Source: an uncultured Clostridia bacterium
GTDB taxonomy: Bacteria > Bacillota > Clostridia > UBA1381
Length of the DNA stretch: 38,100 nt
Direction of reading: 5' to 3'
Assembly: GCA_905236685.1 (NCBI GenBank)
Contig: CAJOPD010000087.1
Location: forward strand, 1 to 38,100
In this document: positions 30,301 through 38,100 of the stretch, one piece after another
Numbering within the stretch: the first letter of the stretch is position 1
Layout: each line of letters opens with the position of its first letter
The notes under the pieces: model-generated
What the model was told of the DNA's origin: nothing
What the model saw: only the letters and a program-made list of their open reading frames with translations
Database searches by the model: none
Translations under genes and position numbers: made by a program

Positions 30301-31038
30301 TTAAATGCTATTTATGTCGCCAATCTCGTACATAATCATAGAAAGCACAGCCTCGCCTGCTGTTTCTGTACGCAAAATCCTCTTTCCGAGTGAAACCGAC
30401 GGTATTCCGTTCTCTATTAAAAAATCTATCTCCGATTTATCAAAACCGCCCTCTGCGCCTACCAAAAAAGCAACAGATTTCGGCTCGCTTTTTGAATTTA
30501 AAACCGTTTTAATTACCGTTTTTTCCTCACATTCATAGGCGACAAAAGAAATATCGGCACTTTTTAAAACCTTTACCGCCTCACTTATATTTATTTTGGG
30601 GCGGATAGTCGGAACAATTCCCCTTCCCGACTGCTGTGCCGCTTCTTTGGCAATTTTTTGCCATCTTTCAATCTTTTTTTCGCCGTCAAGCTTTGCAACA
30701 CATCGATTTAATTCACAGGGAAATATTTCGGATATTCCCAGCTCAGTAGTTTTTTGTATAATATAGTCCATTTTTGACGCTTTCGGTATTCCCTGAATAA
30801 GCGTTACCTTGATATTTGGCTCGGTATCCGACTTTGTTTTCCTTAAAATATCGCATAATACCGTCGCTTTTGAAACTTCCGCAATCTTTGCCTCATAGTC
30901 AAAGCCCTGACCATCACAGCAAGTCAAGGTATCGCCCTTTTTGAGCCTTAAAACCTTAGTTATATGTACCGTATCTTCACCTGTTACGGTAATTTGGTTT
31001 TCCGAAATATGTTCTCTCGGAATAAAAAATCTGGACAT
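30301..31038 (-). CDS. rsmE: 16S rRNA m3U1498 methyltransferase RsmE
   Basis: Start MSRFFIPREHISENQITVTGEDTVHITKVLRLKKGD; LVGAEGGFDKSEIDFL...SLGKRILRTETA. Confidence 0.94.
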   Translation of the reverse strand: MSRFFIPREHISENQITVTGEDTVHITKVLRLKKGDTLTCCDGQGFDYEAKIAEVSKATVLCDILRKTKSDTEPNIKVTLIQGIPKASKMDYIIQKTTELGISEIFPCELNRCVAKLDGEKKIERWQKIAKEAAQQSGRGIVPTIRPKINISEAVKVLKSADISFVAYECEEKTVIKTVLNSKSEPKSVAFLVGAEGGFDKSEIDFLIENGIPSVSLGKRILRTETAGEAVLSMIMYEIGDINSI

Positions 31039-31042
31039 AATT

Positions 31043-32005
31043 TTATTGCAGACGGCACATAAATTCCGCCCAGTCTGCACTCCTTTTTTCTGAAATTATA
31101 TCAAATCCGCAAGAAATAATTTTTTCGCGCACTTCCGAAATTCTGTCCTCAATTATTCCCGAGGCAATAAAAATGCCGTTTTGCGATATGACCTCCCTGA
31201 TAAAAGGCAGTAACGCAATAACAACATCTGCAACAATATTCGCAAGAACAAGGTCATATTTGCTTTTTGATACTTCTGCTCTCAGCGCGTCATTTTCCAG
31301 AACATTTCCTATTAAAATATCGCATTTGTCCCTGCTGATTTTATTTCTTTCAAGATTTTCCGAAATGGTTTTAAGCGAATTCTCATCAATATCTATTGCG
31401 GTAGCCTTGCTAGCTCCAAAAAGAAGGGAAACTATTGACAAAATCCCGCTCCCCGCGCCCAAATCGAGCACAGTGTCATTATCTTTTACGATATTTACAA
31501 TATCTTCGAGGCACATTTTTGTGGTATGGTGTGTGCCCGTTCCGAAACTCAGCCCGGGATTTATCTCAAAAACCTTTTTATCGGAAATCTCCGTTTCCTC
31601 CCAGTACGGTTTTATGACAAGCTTGTCCGCGATTGTAAATGTATGAAAATGCTTTTTCCAGCTATTTAGCCAGTCATCATTTTTAAGGCTTTCTGTAAAA
31701 AGCTCCAATCTTCCGTAAATGCCGTTATTATCACTTGATTTTAGCTTAAAAAGCTCTGATTTTATGCCGTCTAAGACATCAATTTCGTCGGATTTTACAT
31801 AAAAATCGATATGCGTTTCCTGCGCCATTTCTTTCCGCAGGTTTTCATCGACATAGTCCCAGGCTTTTTTGTTATCTTCTAAAAAATCAGAGAATTCGCC
31901 TTCATCAGAAATCTGCGTGCTGTCAATGCCAAAATCCAGCAAAATGCCTAAAACCGCGTCAATTCCCGCACTTTTTGTGAATATACTAACCTTTATCCAG
32001 TCCAT
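31043..32005 (-). CDS. prmA: Ribosomal protein L11 methyltransferase
   Basis: 320 aa: WIKVSIFTKSAG...PGLSFGTGTHHTTKMCLE...VLDLGAGSGILSI. Confidence 0.95.
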   Translation of the reverse strand: MDWIKVSIFTKSAGIDAVLGILLDFGIDSTQISDEGEFSDFLEDNKKAWDYVDENLRKEMAQETHIDFYVKSDEIDVLDGIKSELFKLKSSDNNGIYGRLELFTESLKNDDWLNSWKKHFHTFTIADKLVIKPYWEETEISDKKVFEINPGLSFGTGTHHTTKMCLEDIVNIVKDNDTVLDLGAGSGILSIVSLLFGASKATAIDIDENSLKTISENLERNKISRDKCDILIGNVLENDALRAEVSKSKYDLVLANIVADVVIALLPFIREVISQNGIFIASGIIEDRISEVREKIISCGFDIISEKRSADWAEFMCRLQ

Positions 32006-32015
32006 TTTCTATTCC

Positions 32016-33095
32016 CTAATCAAGATAATCTTTGAGCTTTTTACTGCGTGACGGGTGGCGAAGTTTACGAAGCGCTTTTGCCTCAATCTGCCTTATTCGC
32101 TCACGGGTTACATCAAATTCCTTGCCGACTTCCTCCAAGGTCCTCGGTCTGCCGTCTTCCAGCCCAAATCTAAGGCGTAAAACCTTTGCTTCACGCGCAG
32201 TAAGCGTTTTTAGCACATCTTCAAGCTGTTCTTTAAGCATAACAAAGCTCGCCACCTCAGAAGGAGCGGGAGCGTCATCATCGGGAATAAAGTCGCCTAA
32301 ATGGCTGTCCTCCTCCTCGCCTATCGGTGTTTCAAGAGACACGGGCTCCTGTGAAATTTTTGAGATTTCACGCACCTTTTCTACCGACATATTAAGCTCT
32401 TTCGCCAGTTCCTCCGTGGTTGGCTCTCTGCCAAGTTCCTGAACAAGCTGTCTTGAAATTCTTACAAGCTTATTTATTGTTTCCACCATATGAACAGGTA
32501 TTCTTATCGTTCGCGCCTGGTCTGCTATCGCTCTTGTAATCGCCTGTCTTATCCACCAGGTCGCATATGTGCTGAATTTATAGCCTTTGGAATAATCAAA
32601 TTTATCAACGGCTTTTATGAGTCCCAGATTTCCTTCCTGAATTAAGTCAAGAAAAAGCATACCCCTTCCTACATATCTTTTTGCAATACTGACAACCAGC
32701 CTTAAATTTGCCTCGGCAAGCCTCTTTTTTGCTTCCTCATCGCCTTCGGACATTCTTTTGGCAAGCGCCACTTCTTCATCTGCGTCCAAAAGGTCAACCT
32801 TGCCGATTTCCTTTAAATACATTTTGACATGGTCATCAATATTTATGCCGTCAGGGACAGATAAATCTTCAAGTTCCTCTTTTGAAACCTCAATATCCTC
32901 CAATTCCTTTTCCAAATCGTCAACAATTTCAATGCCTTCTTTTTCAAGCGCATCGTAAATAGTTTCGATTTCTTCCGAGGTTATTTCGGTGTCAAAAAAC
33001 GAATTTGCAATATCGTTATTTGTGAGCACGCCCTTCTTTTTACCCTTTTCAATAAGGTCTTTTACCATTTGTTTTTTTTGTTCTAAATCTGACAT
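32016..33095 (-). CDS. rpoD: Primary RNA polymerase sigma factor RpoD/SigA
   Basis: 359 aa: region 2 [73 protein letters not shown] and region 4 [41 protein letters not shown]. Confidence 0.98.
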   Translation of the reverse strand: MSDLEQKKQMVKDLIEKGKKKGVLTNNDIANSFFDTEITSEEIETIYDALEKEGIEIVDDLEKELEDIEVSKEELEDLSVPDGINIDDHVKMYLKEIGKVDLLDADEEVALAKRMSEGDEEAKKRLAEANLRLVVSIAKRYVGRGMLFLDLIQEGNLGLIKAVDKFDYSKGYKFSTYATWWIRQAITRAIADQARTIRIPVHMVETINKLVRISRQLVQELGREPTTEELAKELNMSVEKVREISKISQEPVSLETPIGEEEDSHLGDFIPDDDAPAPSEVASFVMLKEQLEDVLKTLTAREAKVLRLRFGLEDGRPRTLEEVGKEFDVTRERIRQIEAKALRKLRHPSRSKKLKDYLD

Positions 33096-34861
33096 TTTTT
33101 ATTCCCTTCCAATTTCAGTCTTAAATCCAGCAGTTCTTTTAGTTTTAAGACATCTTTTTCTTTTTCCGCCTGTTTGATTTTTTCATCAATATTTTGAAGC
33201 TTTATTGTATTTACAAGCTGTATCACCGTGTTTTTTTCATTACTGTAAGTTTCCAGATTGCAGAAAATATTACTTACAAAATCAGCTTCTTCATTGCTGA
33301 ATTTGGCTGTAATTACGGGCGGTTCGATTGCTTCGCCGTTTTCATAACAGGAATATATTATTTCTGCAAGCCTTTGCAGTACGCTGTACGAATAGTCCTG
33401 CGGCGAAAAATCATCTTTAACGGCATTGTAGGAGGCCTTGCTCCCTATAACAAGGCTCAACAGCTTCTTTTCAGCGTCTAAGGTTGTACTGCTTTTGTTT
33501 TTTGCTAAATTCAGGCCTGTCCGCACCGTTTTTTTAACGCCTTCTGAAATTTTACCTGACGATTTATGCTTTTTGATTTCTGTATAAATTGCGTCCTTTG
33601 AAATTTCCGTTTCGTCCGAAATTTTCTTTACATACGCATCAACTTCTATGGCGTTTTGTATTTTAGAAAGAATACCCGACGCATCTTCGACAAAAAGGAT
33701 TTTTCCGTTCTCTGTGTCAAGATTGTACTTTTTATGAACTTGATTTAAAAGGTATTCTGTTGACGGTATGGCGGATAACATAACCTCTTTAAACCGCGCC
33801 ACGCCGTTTTTGTTTATGTATTCATCAGGGTCCTTCGCGCCCTTTAACTGCATTATACGGCATCTTCCGTTAACGCCCGTTATTACCTCAATGGCGCGCT
33901 TTGTAGCAGCCTGTCCCGCATCATCGCTGTCATAGCACAAAAGGATTTCATCTGTATATTTAAGAAGAAGCTTTGCCTGCTCTTCGGTAAGCGCGGTACC
34001 TAATGTTGCAACAATACTTGTAATACCTGCCTTGTAAACCGAAATCACATCCATATACCCTTCGCAAAGTATACATTTTTCCGCACAATCCTTTTTCGCA
34101 AGGTTTAATGAAAAAAGGTTTTTGCCCTTATTGAATACGGGGGTATCGGGTGAATTCAAATACTTAGGCGGTTTATAGCCGTCCTTTTCGGCTGCATCTA
34201 CAATTCTTCCGCCGAAAGCTATAACATTTCCTCTTAAATCAATTATGGGAAAAATAACTCTTGCACGGAACTTGTCCAAAGTCTTGCCGTTTCTTGAAAC
34301 CAAAAGCCCTGCGTCTAAAAGCTCGCCGTCGGTATAACCCAGCTTATTCATATGCTTTTTCAGAAAATCAAAAGCATCGGGCGCATATCCAAGACCGTAT
34401 TTGGTTATAGTTTTTGCGTCTATTGCGCGTTTTTTGAGATATTCAAGCCCCTTTTTGCCTGCGTCATCTTTTGTAAGCGTTTCATAATAAAAGCGTGCAG
34501 CCGTTTTATTGATTTCCAGTATCCGCTTTTTCTTTTGGTAAAGCTTATCATCTACCTGCATATCGTCCTCGGGCAAAATTATTCCTGCGCGGTCCGCCAT
34601 AAGCTTTACTGCTTCTACAAAATCAAGCCCCTCCGAGCGCATAACAAACTGTACGAGATTACCCCCTGCCCCGCAGCCGAAGCAGTGAAACAGCTGTTTT
34701 TCCTGATTTATGTGAAAAGAGGGTGATTTTTCCTTATGAAACGGGCAAAGCCCCGTATAATCTCTGCCGTTCTTTTTGAGTTTCACATACTGCGAAACAT
34801 AGTCAACTATGTCATTCTGCGAAAAAATCTCATTTAGAAGCTCGTCCGAATATTTTGGCAT
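33083..34861 (-). CDS. dnaG: DNA primase DnaG
   Basis: 592 aa: Zn-finger [50 protein letters not shown]. Confidence 0.98.
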   Translation of the reverse strand: MPKYSDELLNEIFSQNDIVDYVSQYVKLKKNGRDYTGLCPFHKEKSPSFHINQEKQLFHCFGCGAGGNLVQFVMRSEGLDFVEAVKLMADRAGIILPEDDMQVDDKLYQKKKRILEINKTAARFYYETLTKDDAGKKGLEYLKKRAIDAKTITKYGLGYAPDAFDFLKKHMNKLGYTDGELLDAGLLVSRNGKTLDKFRARVIFPIIDLRGNVIAFGGRIVDAAEKDGYKPPKYLNSPDTPVFNKGKNLFSLNLAKKDCAEKCILCEGYMDVISVYKAGITSIVATLGTALTEEQAKLLLKYTDEILLCYDSDDAGQAATKRAIEVITGVNGRCRIMQLKGAKDPDEYINKNGVARFKEVMLSAIPSTEYLLNQVHKKYNLDTENGKILFVEDASGILSKIQNAIEVDAYVKKISDETEISKDAIYTEIKKHKSSGKISEGVKKTVRTGLNLAKNKSSTTLDAEKKLLSLVIGSKASYNAVKDDFSPQDYSYSVLQRLAEIIYSCYENGEAIEPPVITAKFSNEEADFVSNIFCNLETYSNEKNTVIQLVNTIKLQNIDEKIKQAEKEKDVLKLKELLDLRLKLEGNKKCQI

Positions 34862-34910
34862 AAAATCCCCCTTTCCTCATATTTTAGTAATATTACCGAA
34901 AAATTTCCTT

Positions 34911-35444
34911 TTATACAGATTCAATAACCGCAAAGTTGCCGTCTTTACGCTTATATACAACATTCAGTTCATCTGTTTCCTGATTTTTGAACACGAAAAA
35001 GCTGTGCCCCAAAAGGTTCATTTGAAGGATAGCTTCCTGCACGCTCATAGGCTTTACCGGGAAACGCTTTGTCTTTATAACGGTAAATTCGCTTTCTTCC
35101 TCATCGGAAAATGTTTCGCCGCTAATAAGCTTATTGTCGGAAACCGCATCGCGTTTAATTCTTTTTTCAAGCTTTGTTTTGTTTTTTCTTATCTGGCGCT
35201 CAATAATATCTACCGCTTTATCAATTGCCGAAAAAATGTCGTCCTGCTCCGCCTCTGCGCGTATCATAAGCCCTTCGGAATAGATAGTTGCCTCAATATA
35301 TTCTTTATCCCTCCGCGAGCCGATTACAATTCTTGCCTCAGGCTCAGTCTTAAAAAATTTGTCAAGCTTACCGATTTTTTTTGTGATGTAATCCGTCTTT
35401 TTTTCATTAACCGTCATTTTTCTTCCAATAATGTTAAACTTCAT
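34911..35444 (-). CDS. hpf: Long-form ribosome hibernation promoting factor
   Basis: 177 aa: YITKKIGKLDKFF...SVQEAILQMNLLGHSFFVFKNQETDELNVVYKRKDGNFAVIE. Confidence 0.95.
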   Translation of the reverse strand: MKFNIIGRKMTVNEKKTDYITKKIGKLDKFFKTEPEARIVIGSRRDKEYIEATIYSEGLMIRAEAEQDDIFSAIDKAVDIIERQIRKNKTKLEKRIKRDAVSDNKLISGETFSDEEESEFTVIKTKRFPVKPMSVQEAILQMNLLGHSFFVFKNQETDELNVVYKRKDGNFAVIESV

Positions 35445-35523
35445 ACCAACATCTCCTTTTTAAGCTTATGAGGATTTCCTCAAATATTATATACCCTTTT
35501 TATAAAAGAATAAACACATATTA

Positions 35524-35552
35524 TTGAAAAAAAAGAAAAATAATGTTATAAT
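35524..35552 (+). promoter_or_regulatory. Promoter of the fumarate hydratase gene
   Basis: TTGAAA - 17 nt - TATAAT. Confidence 0.65.
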
Positions 35553-35593
35553 TAAGCATATATGTCAACATTTTGGAATTGAAGGAGAAAAAT

Positions 35594-36436
35594 ATGAGAA
35601 AAATACCATCGTCGCTCATAACCGAAACGGTAAAAAATATGTGCATATATGCCAACTGCAATCTGGACAGTTCAATAATTTCAGCGCTTTGCAGCGCAAA
35701 AAACAAAAATCAGTCCCCCGCCGCAAAAGCGGCGCTTTCGGACACAGTAAAAAATGCCGAAATTGCAGCAAAAAAAGAAGTCCCGATATGTCAGGATACC
35801 GGTATGGCTGTATTTTTTGTAAAGATAGGAAAATCGGTTTTTTTAGAGGGCGACAATTTTGACGAGGCGATAAAAAAAGGTGTATCGGAAGGATATACAA
35901 AAGGTTTTTTGAGAAAATCCATTGTTTCTGACCCGTTTATGCGTACAAATACGGGCGACAATACTCCGCCGATAATCCATTACAGCTTTAATGACACCGA
36001 CAAAATCGAAATAACCTTTTTGCCCAAGGGCTTTGGAAGTGAAAATAAATCTGCGCTTAAAATGCTCAATCCATCAGATGAAAAGAAAGGCGTTATTGAT
36101 TTCGTGCTGGAAACTGTTGAAAAAGCCGGCGCAAGCCCCTGTCCCCCAATAATTTTAGGGATAGGCATAGGCGGAAATTTTGAAAAATGTGCAGAGCTTG
36201 CAAAGCTTGCGCTTGCACGCAGCATTGATATTCCCAATCCTAACCCCTTTTATGCCGATTTGGAAAAAGAAATATTGGAACGGGTAAATGCCCTCGGCAT
36301 AGGTCCGCAGGGGTACGGAGGCGAAACGACAGCGCTCGGCGTAAATATCGAGGCTTTCCCGACGCACATAGCAGGGCTTCCCGTTGCCGTTAATATAAGC
36401 TGTCACGCAACACGGCATCAAACCGTGATAATTTAA
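35594..36436 (+). CDS. Class I fumarate hydratase / tartrate dehydratase alpha subunit
   Basis: Start ATGAGAAAAATACC behind [24 protein letters not shown]...[16 protein letters not shown]...[39 protein letters not shown]. Confidence 0.94.
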   Translation: MRKIPSSLITETVKNMCIYANCNLDSSIISALCSAKNKNQSPAAKAALSDTVKNAEIAAKKEVPICQDTGMAVFFVKIGKSVFLEGDNFDEAIKKGVSEGYTKGFLRKSIVSDPFMRTNTGDNTPPIIHYSFNDTDKIEITFLPKGFGSENKSALKMLNPSDEKKGVIDFVLETVEKAGASPCPPIILGIGIGGNFEKCAELAKLALARSIDIPNPNPFYADLEKEILERVNALGIGPQGYGGETTALGVNIEAFPTHIAGLPVAVNISCHATRHQTVII

Positions 36437-36438
36437 TA

Positions 36439-36467
36439 TTGAATTTTAATATTTTTTGTGCTAAAAT
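36439..36467 (+). promoter_or_regulatory. Promoter candidate for icd
   Basis: TTGAAT - 17 nt - TAAAAT. Confidence 0.45.
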
Positions 36468-36495
36468 ACTGCATTATACCGTAAAGGAGAACACT

Positions 36496-37707
36496 ATGAG
36501 CAAAATTACAATGAAAACTCCGCTCGTTGAAATGGACGGAGATGAGATGACAAGAGTTATATGGAAGGACATCAAGGATATACTCCTTATTCCATACATT
36601 GATTTAAGGACAGAATACTATGATTTGGGGCTTGAAAACAGAAATGCCACCGACGATAAGGTAACATCTGACTCTGCCTTTGCAACAAAAAAATACGGTG
36701 TTGCCGTAAAATGTGCTACAATAACCCCAAACGCCGACAGAGTGAAGGAATATAATTTAAAGGAAATGTGGAAATCGCCCAACGGCACAATACGCGCCAT
36801 TTTAGACGGCACCGTTTTCCGCACGCCCATTCTTGTAAACGGCATAACTCCCTTTATCCCTACCTGGACAAAGCCTATAACCGTTGCAAGACACGCTTAC
36901 GGCGATGTTTATAAAAATACAGAAATGCAGGTCAAAAACGGCAGTAAATGCGAGCTTTTGGTGACCGACAAAAACGGTACACAAACAAAAAAGACAATTT
37001 TTGAATTTGACGGCACAGACGGTATTATTCAAGGTCTGCACAATAAGGATAATTCTATAAAAAGCTTTGCAAAATCCTGTTTTAACTATGCTCTTGAAAC
37101 AAAGCAGGACCTTTGGTTTGCGACAAAGGATACGATTTCAAAGCAGTATGACCATCATTTTAAGGATATTTTTGCGGAAGTTTTTGAAACGGAATACAAG
37201 GAGCAGTTTGAAAAGGCGGGAATTGAATATTTTTATACTCTTATTGATGATGCGGTTGCAAGAGTTGTCCGTTCAAACGGCGGTTTCATCTGGGCGCTTA
37301 AAAACTATGACGGCGATGTTATGAGCGATATGATTGCGACAGCATACGGAAGTCTTGCTATGATGACATCTGTTTTGGTTTCTCCTGACGGTACATATGA
37401 ATTTGAAGCCGCGCACGGAACAGTGCAAAGGCATTATTACAAGCATCTGAAAGGCGAGGAAACTTCCACAAACAGCGTTGCGACAATATTTGCTTGGAGC
37501 GGAGCGCTTAAAAAGCGCGGTGAACTCGATAATATCCCCGAGCTTTCCGATTTTGCGGAAAAGCTTGAAAAAGCAACAATTAAAACCATAGAAAACGGAA
37601 CTATGACAGGCGATTTATATCTGCTATCTACCCTTCCAAACAAGAAAAAGGTAAACACACGGGAATTCTTGATTGCTGTTAATGATACACTTAAAGAAAT
37701 GATGTAA
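36496..37707 (+). CDS. icd: NADP-dependent isocitrate dehydrogenase (monomer-homodimer IDH1-like)
   Basis: Start ATGAGCAAAATTACA behind [25 protein letters not shown]...[18 protein letters not shown]...[11 protein letters not shown]. Confidence 0.96.
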   Translation: MSKITMKTPLVEMDGDEMTRVIWKDIKDILLIPYIDLRTEYYDLGLENRNATDDKVTSDSAFATKKYGVAVKCATITPNADRVKEYNLKEMWKSPNGTIRAILDGTVFRTPILVNGITPFIPTWTKPITVARHAYGDVYKNTEMQVKNGSKCELLVTDKNGTQTKKTIFEFDGTDGIIQGLHNKDNSIKSFAKSCFNYALETKQDLWFATKDTISKQYDHHFKDIFAEVFETEYKEQFEKAGIEYFYTLIDDAVARVVRSNGGFIWALKNYDGDVMSDMIATAYGSLAMMTSVLVSPDGTYEFEAAHGTVQRHYYKHLKGEETSTNSVATIFAWSGALKKRGELDNIPELSDFAEKLEKATIKTIENGTMTGDLYLLSTLPNKKKVNTREFLIAVNDTLKEMM

Positions 37708-37708
37708 T

Positions 37709-38100
37709 ATGGACAGATTTGAAAGAACTGAGCTTTTAATAGGAAAAGACAGCTTAGAGCTGCTTAAACAAAAAAGCGTCATTATTTTTGGCGTCGGCGG
37801 TGTCGGCTCGTTTGTTGCAGAAGCGCTTGCAAGGTGCGGTGTCGGGAAAATTGCGCTTGTTGACAAAGATGTTGTCAGCAAAAGCAATATAAATCGCCAG
37901 ATTATAGCCTTAACTTCAACAATAGGAAAGCCCAAAGTTTCGGTTATGGCAGAAAGAATAAAGGATATTTATCCAAATTGTGCAGTTACCGAATTTCCCT
38001 GTTTTTATACGAAAGAGAAGGAAGTTGATATATCGGGCTATGACTATGTTGTTGACGCAATTGACACCGTTACATCAAAGCTTGTGCTGATAGAAGAAGC
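37709..38100 (+). CDS. tcdA: ThiF-family E1-like protein, TcdA-like, truncated by window edge
   Basis: Translated from ATG at 37709: MDRFERTELLIGKDSLELLKQKSVIIFGVGGVGSFVAEALARCGVGKIALVDKDVVSKSNINRQIIAL. Confidence 0.85.
   Translation, partial: MDRFERTELLIGKDSLELLKQKSVIIFGVGGVGSFVAEALARCGVGKIALVDKDVVSKSNINRQIIALTSTIGKPKVSVMAERIKDIYPNCAVTEFPCFYTKEKEVDISGYDYVVDAIDTVTSKLVLIEE

Noticed and set aside
31173-31646. 157 aa plus-strand ORF
   Set aside because: Antisense to prmA, Ser/Ile-rich composition typical of shadow frames.
33083-33095. dnaG/rpoD 13-nt overlap as an unusual feature
   Set aside because: dnaG-rpoD adjacency is the classic macromolecular synthesis operon; a short overlap is ordinary.
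34809-35471. 220 aa plus-strand ORF
   Set aside because: Antisense to dnaG start and the whole hpf gene; Phe/Leu/Ser-rich shadow frame.

Overview
The window is a low-GC, spore-forming Firmicutes/Clostridia-like chromosome, inferred from yunB, a T-box-controlled thrS and codon/AT composition. It has three parts. (A) ~1-11.9 kb is an accessory region resembling the remnant of an integrative or plasmid-like element. It carries a Phd/Doc-type module with a degenerate Fic motif, a RelE/Gp49-like toxin, a chimeric ORF, a TIR-domain protein, an IreB-like/YolD/Y-family polymerase cluster, a YgjP-like metallopeptidase, several orphan small proteins, SfsA, an LMW phosphatase, a nitroreductase, and a RepA-like initiator with internal repeats and upstream iteron-like repeats. 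No integrase, relaxase or T4SS gene is visible. (B) ~11.9-19.3 kb is an eight-gene, co-directional, transporter-less carbohydrate operon: ceramidase-like hydrolase, FSA-type transaldolase, TIM paralog, YjbQ-like protein, FGGY kinase, SIS isomerase, NodB-like deacetylase and Gfo/Idh oxidoreductase. It sits behind a consensus-like promoter and a palindromic operator candidate. (C) ~19.4-38.1 kb is housekeeping: DUF6873-like, ligA, yunB, T-box/thrS, HAD, uvrA, uvrB, rsmE, prmA, rpoD, dnaG and hpf on minus; fumarate hydratase alpha, icd and tcdA-like on plus. The best candidates for new biology are the TIR protein, the carbohydrate operon, the chimeric ORF at 680-1369, and the repA control region. 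All family names are from recognition of sequence motifs; no database search was run.
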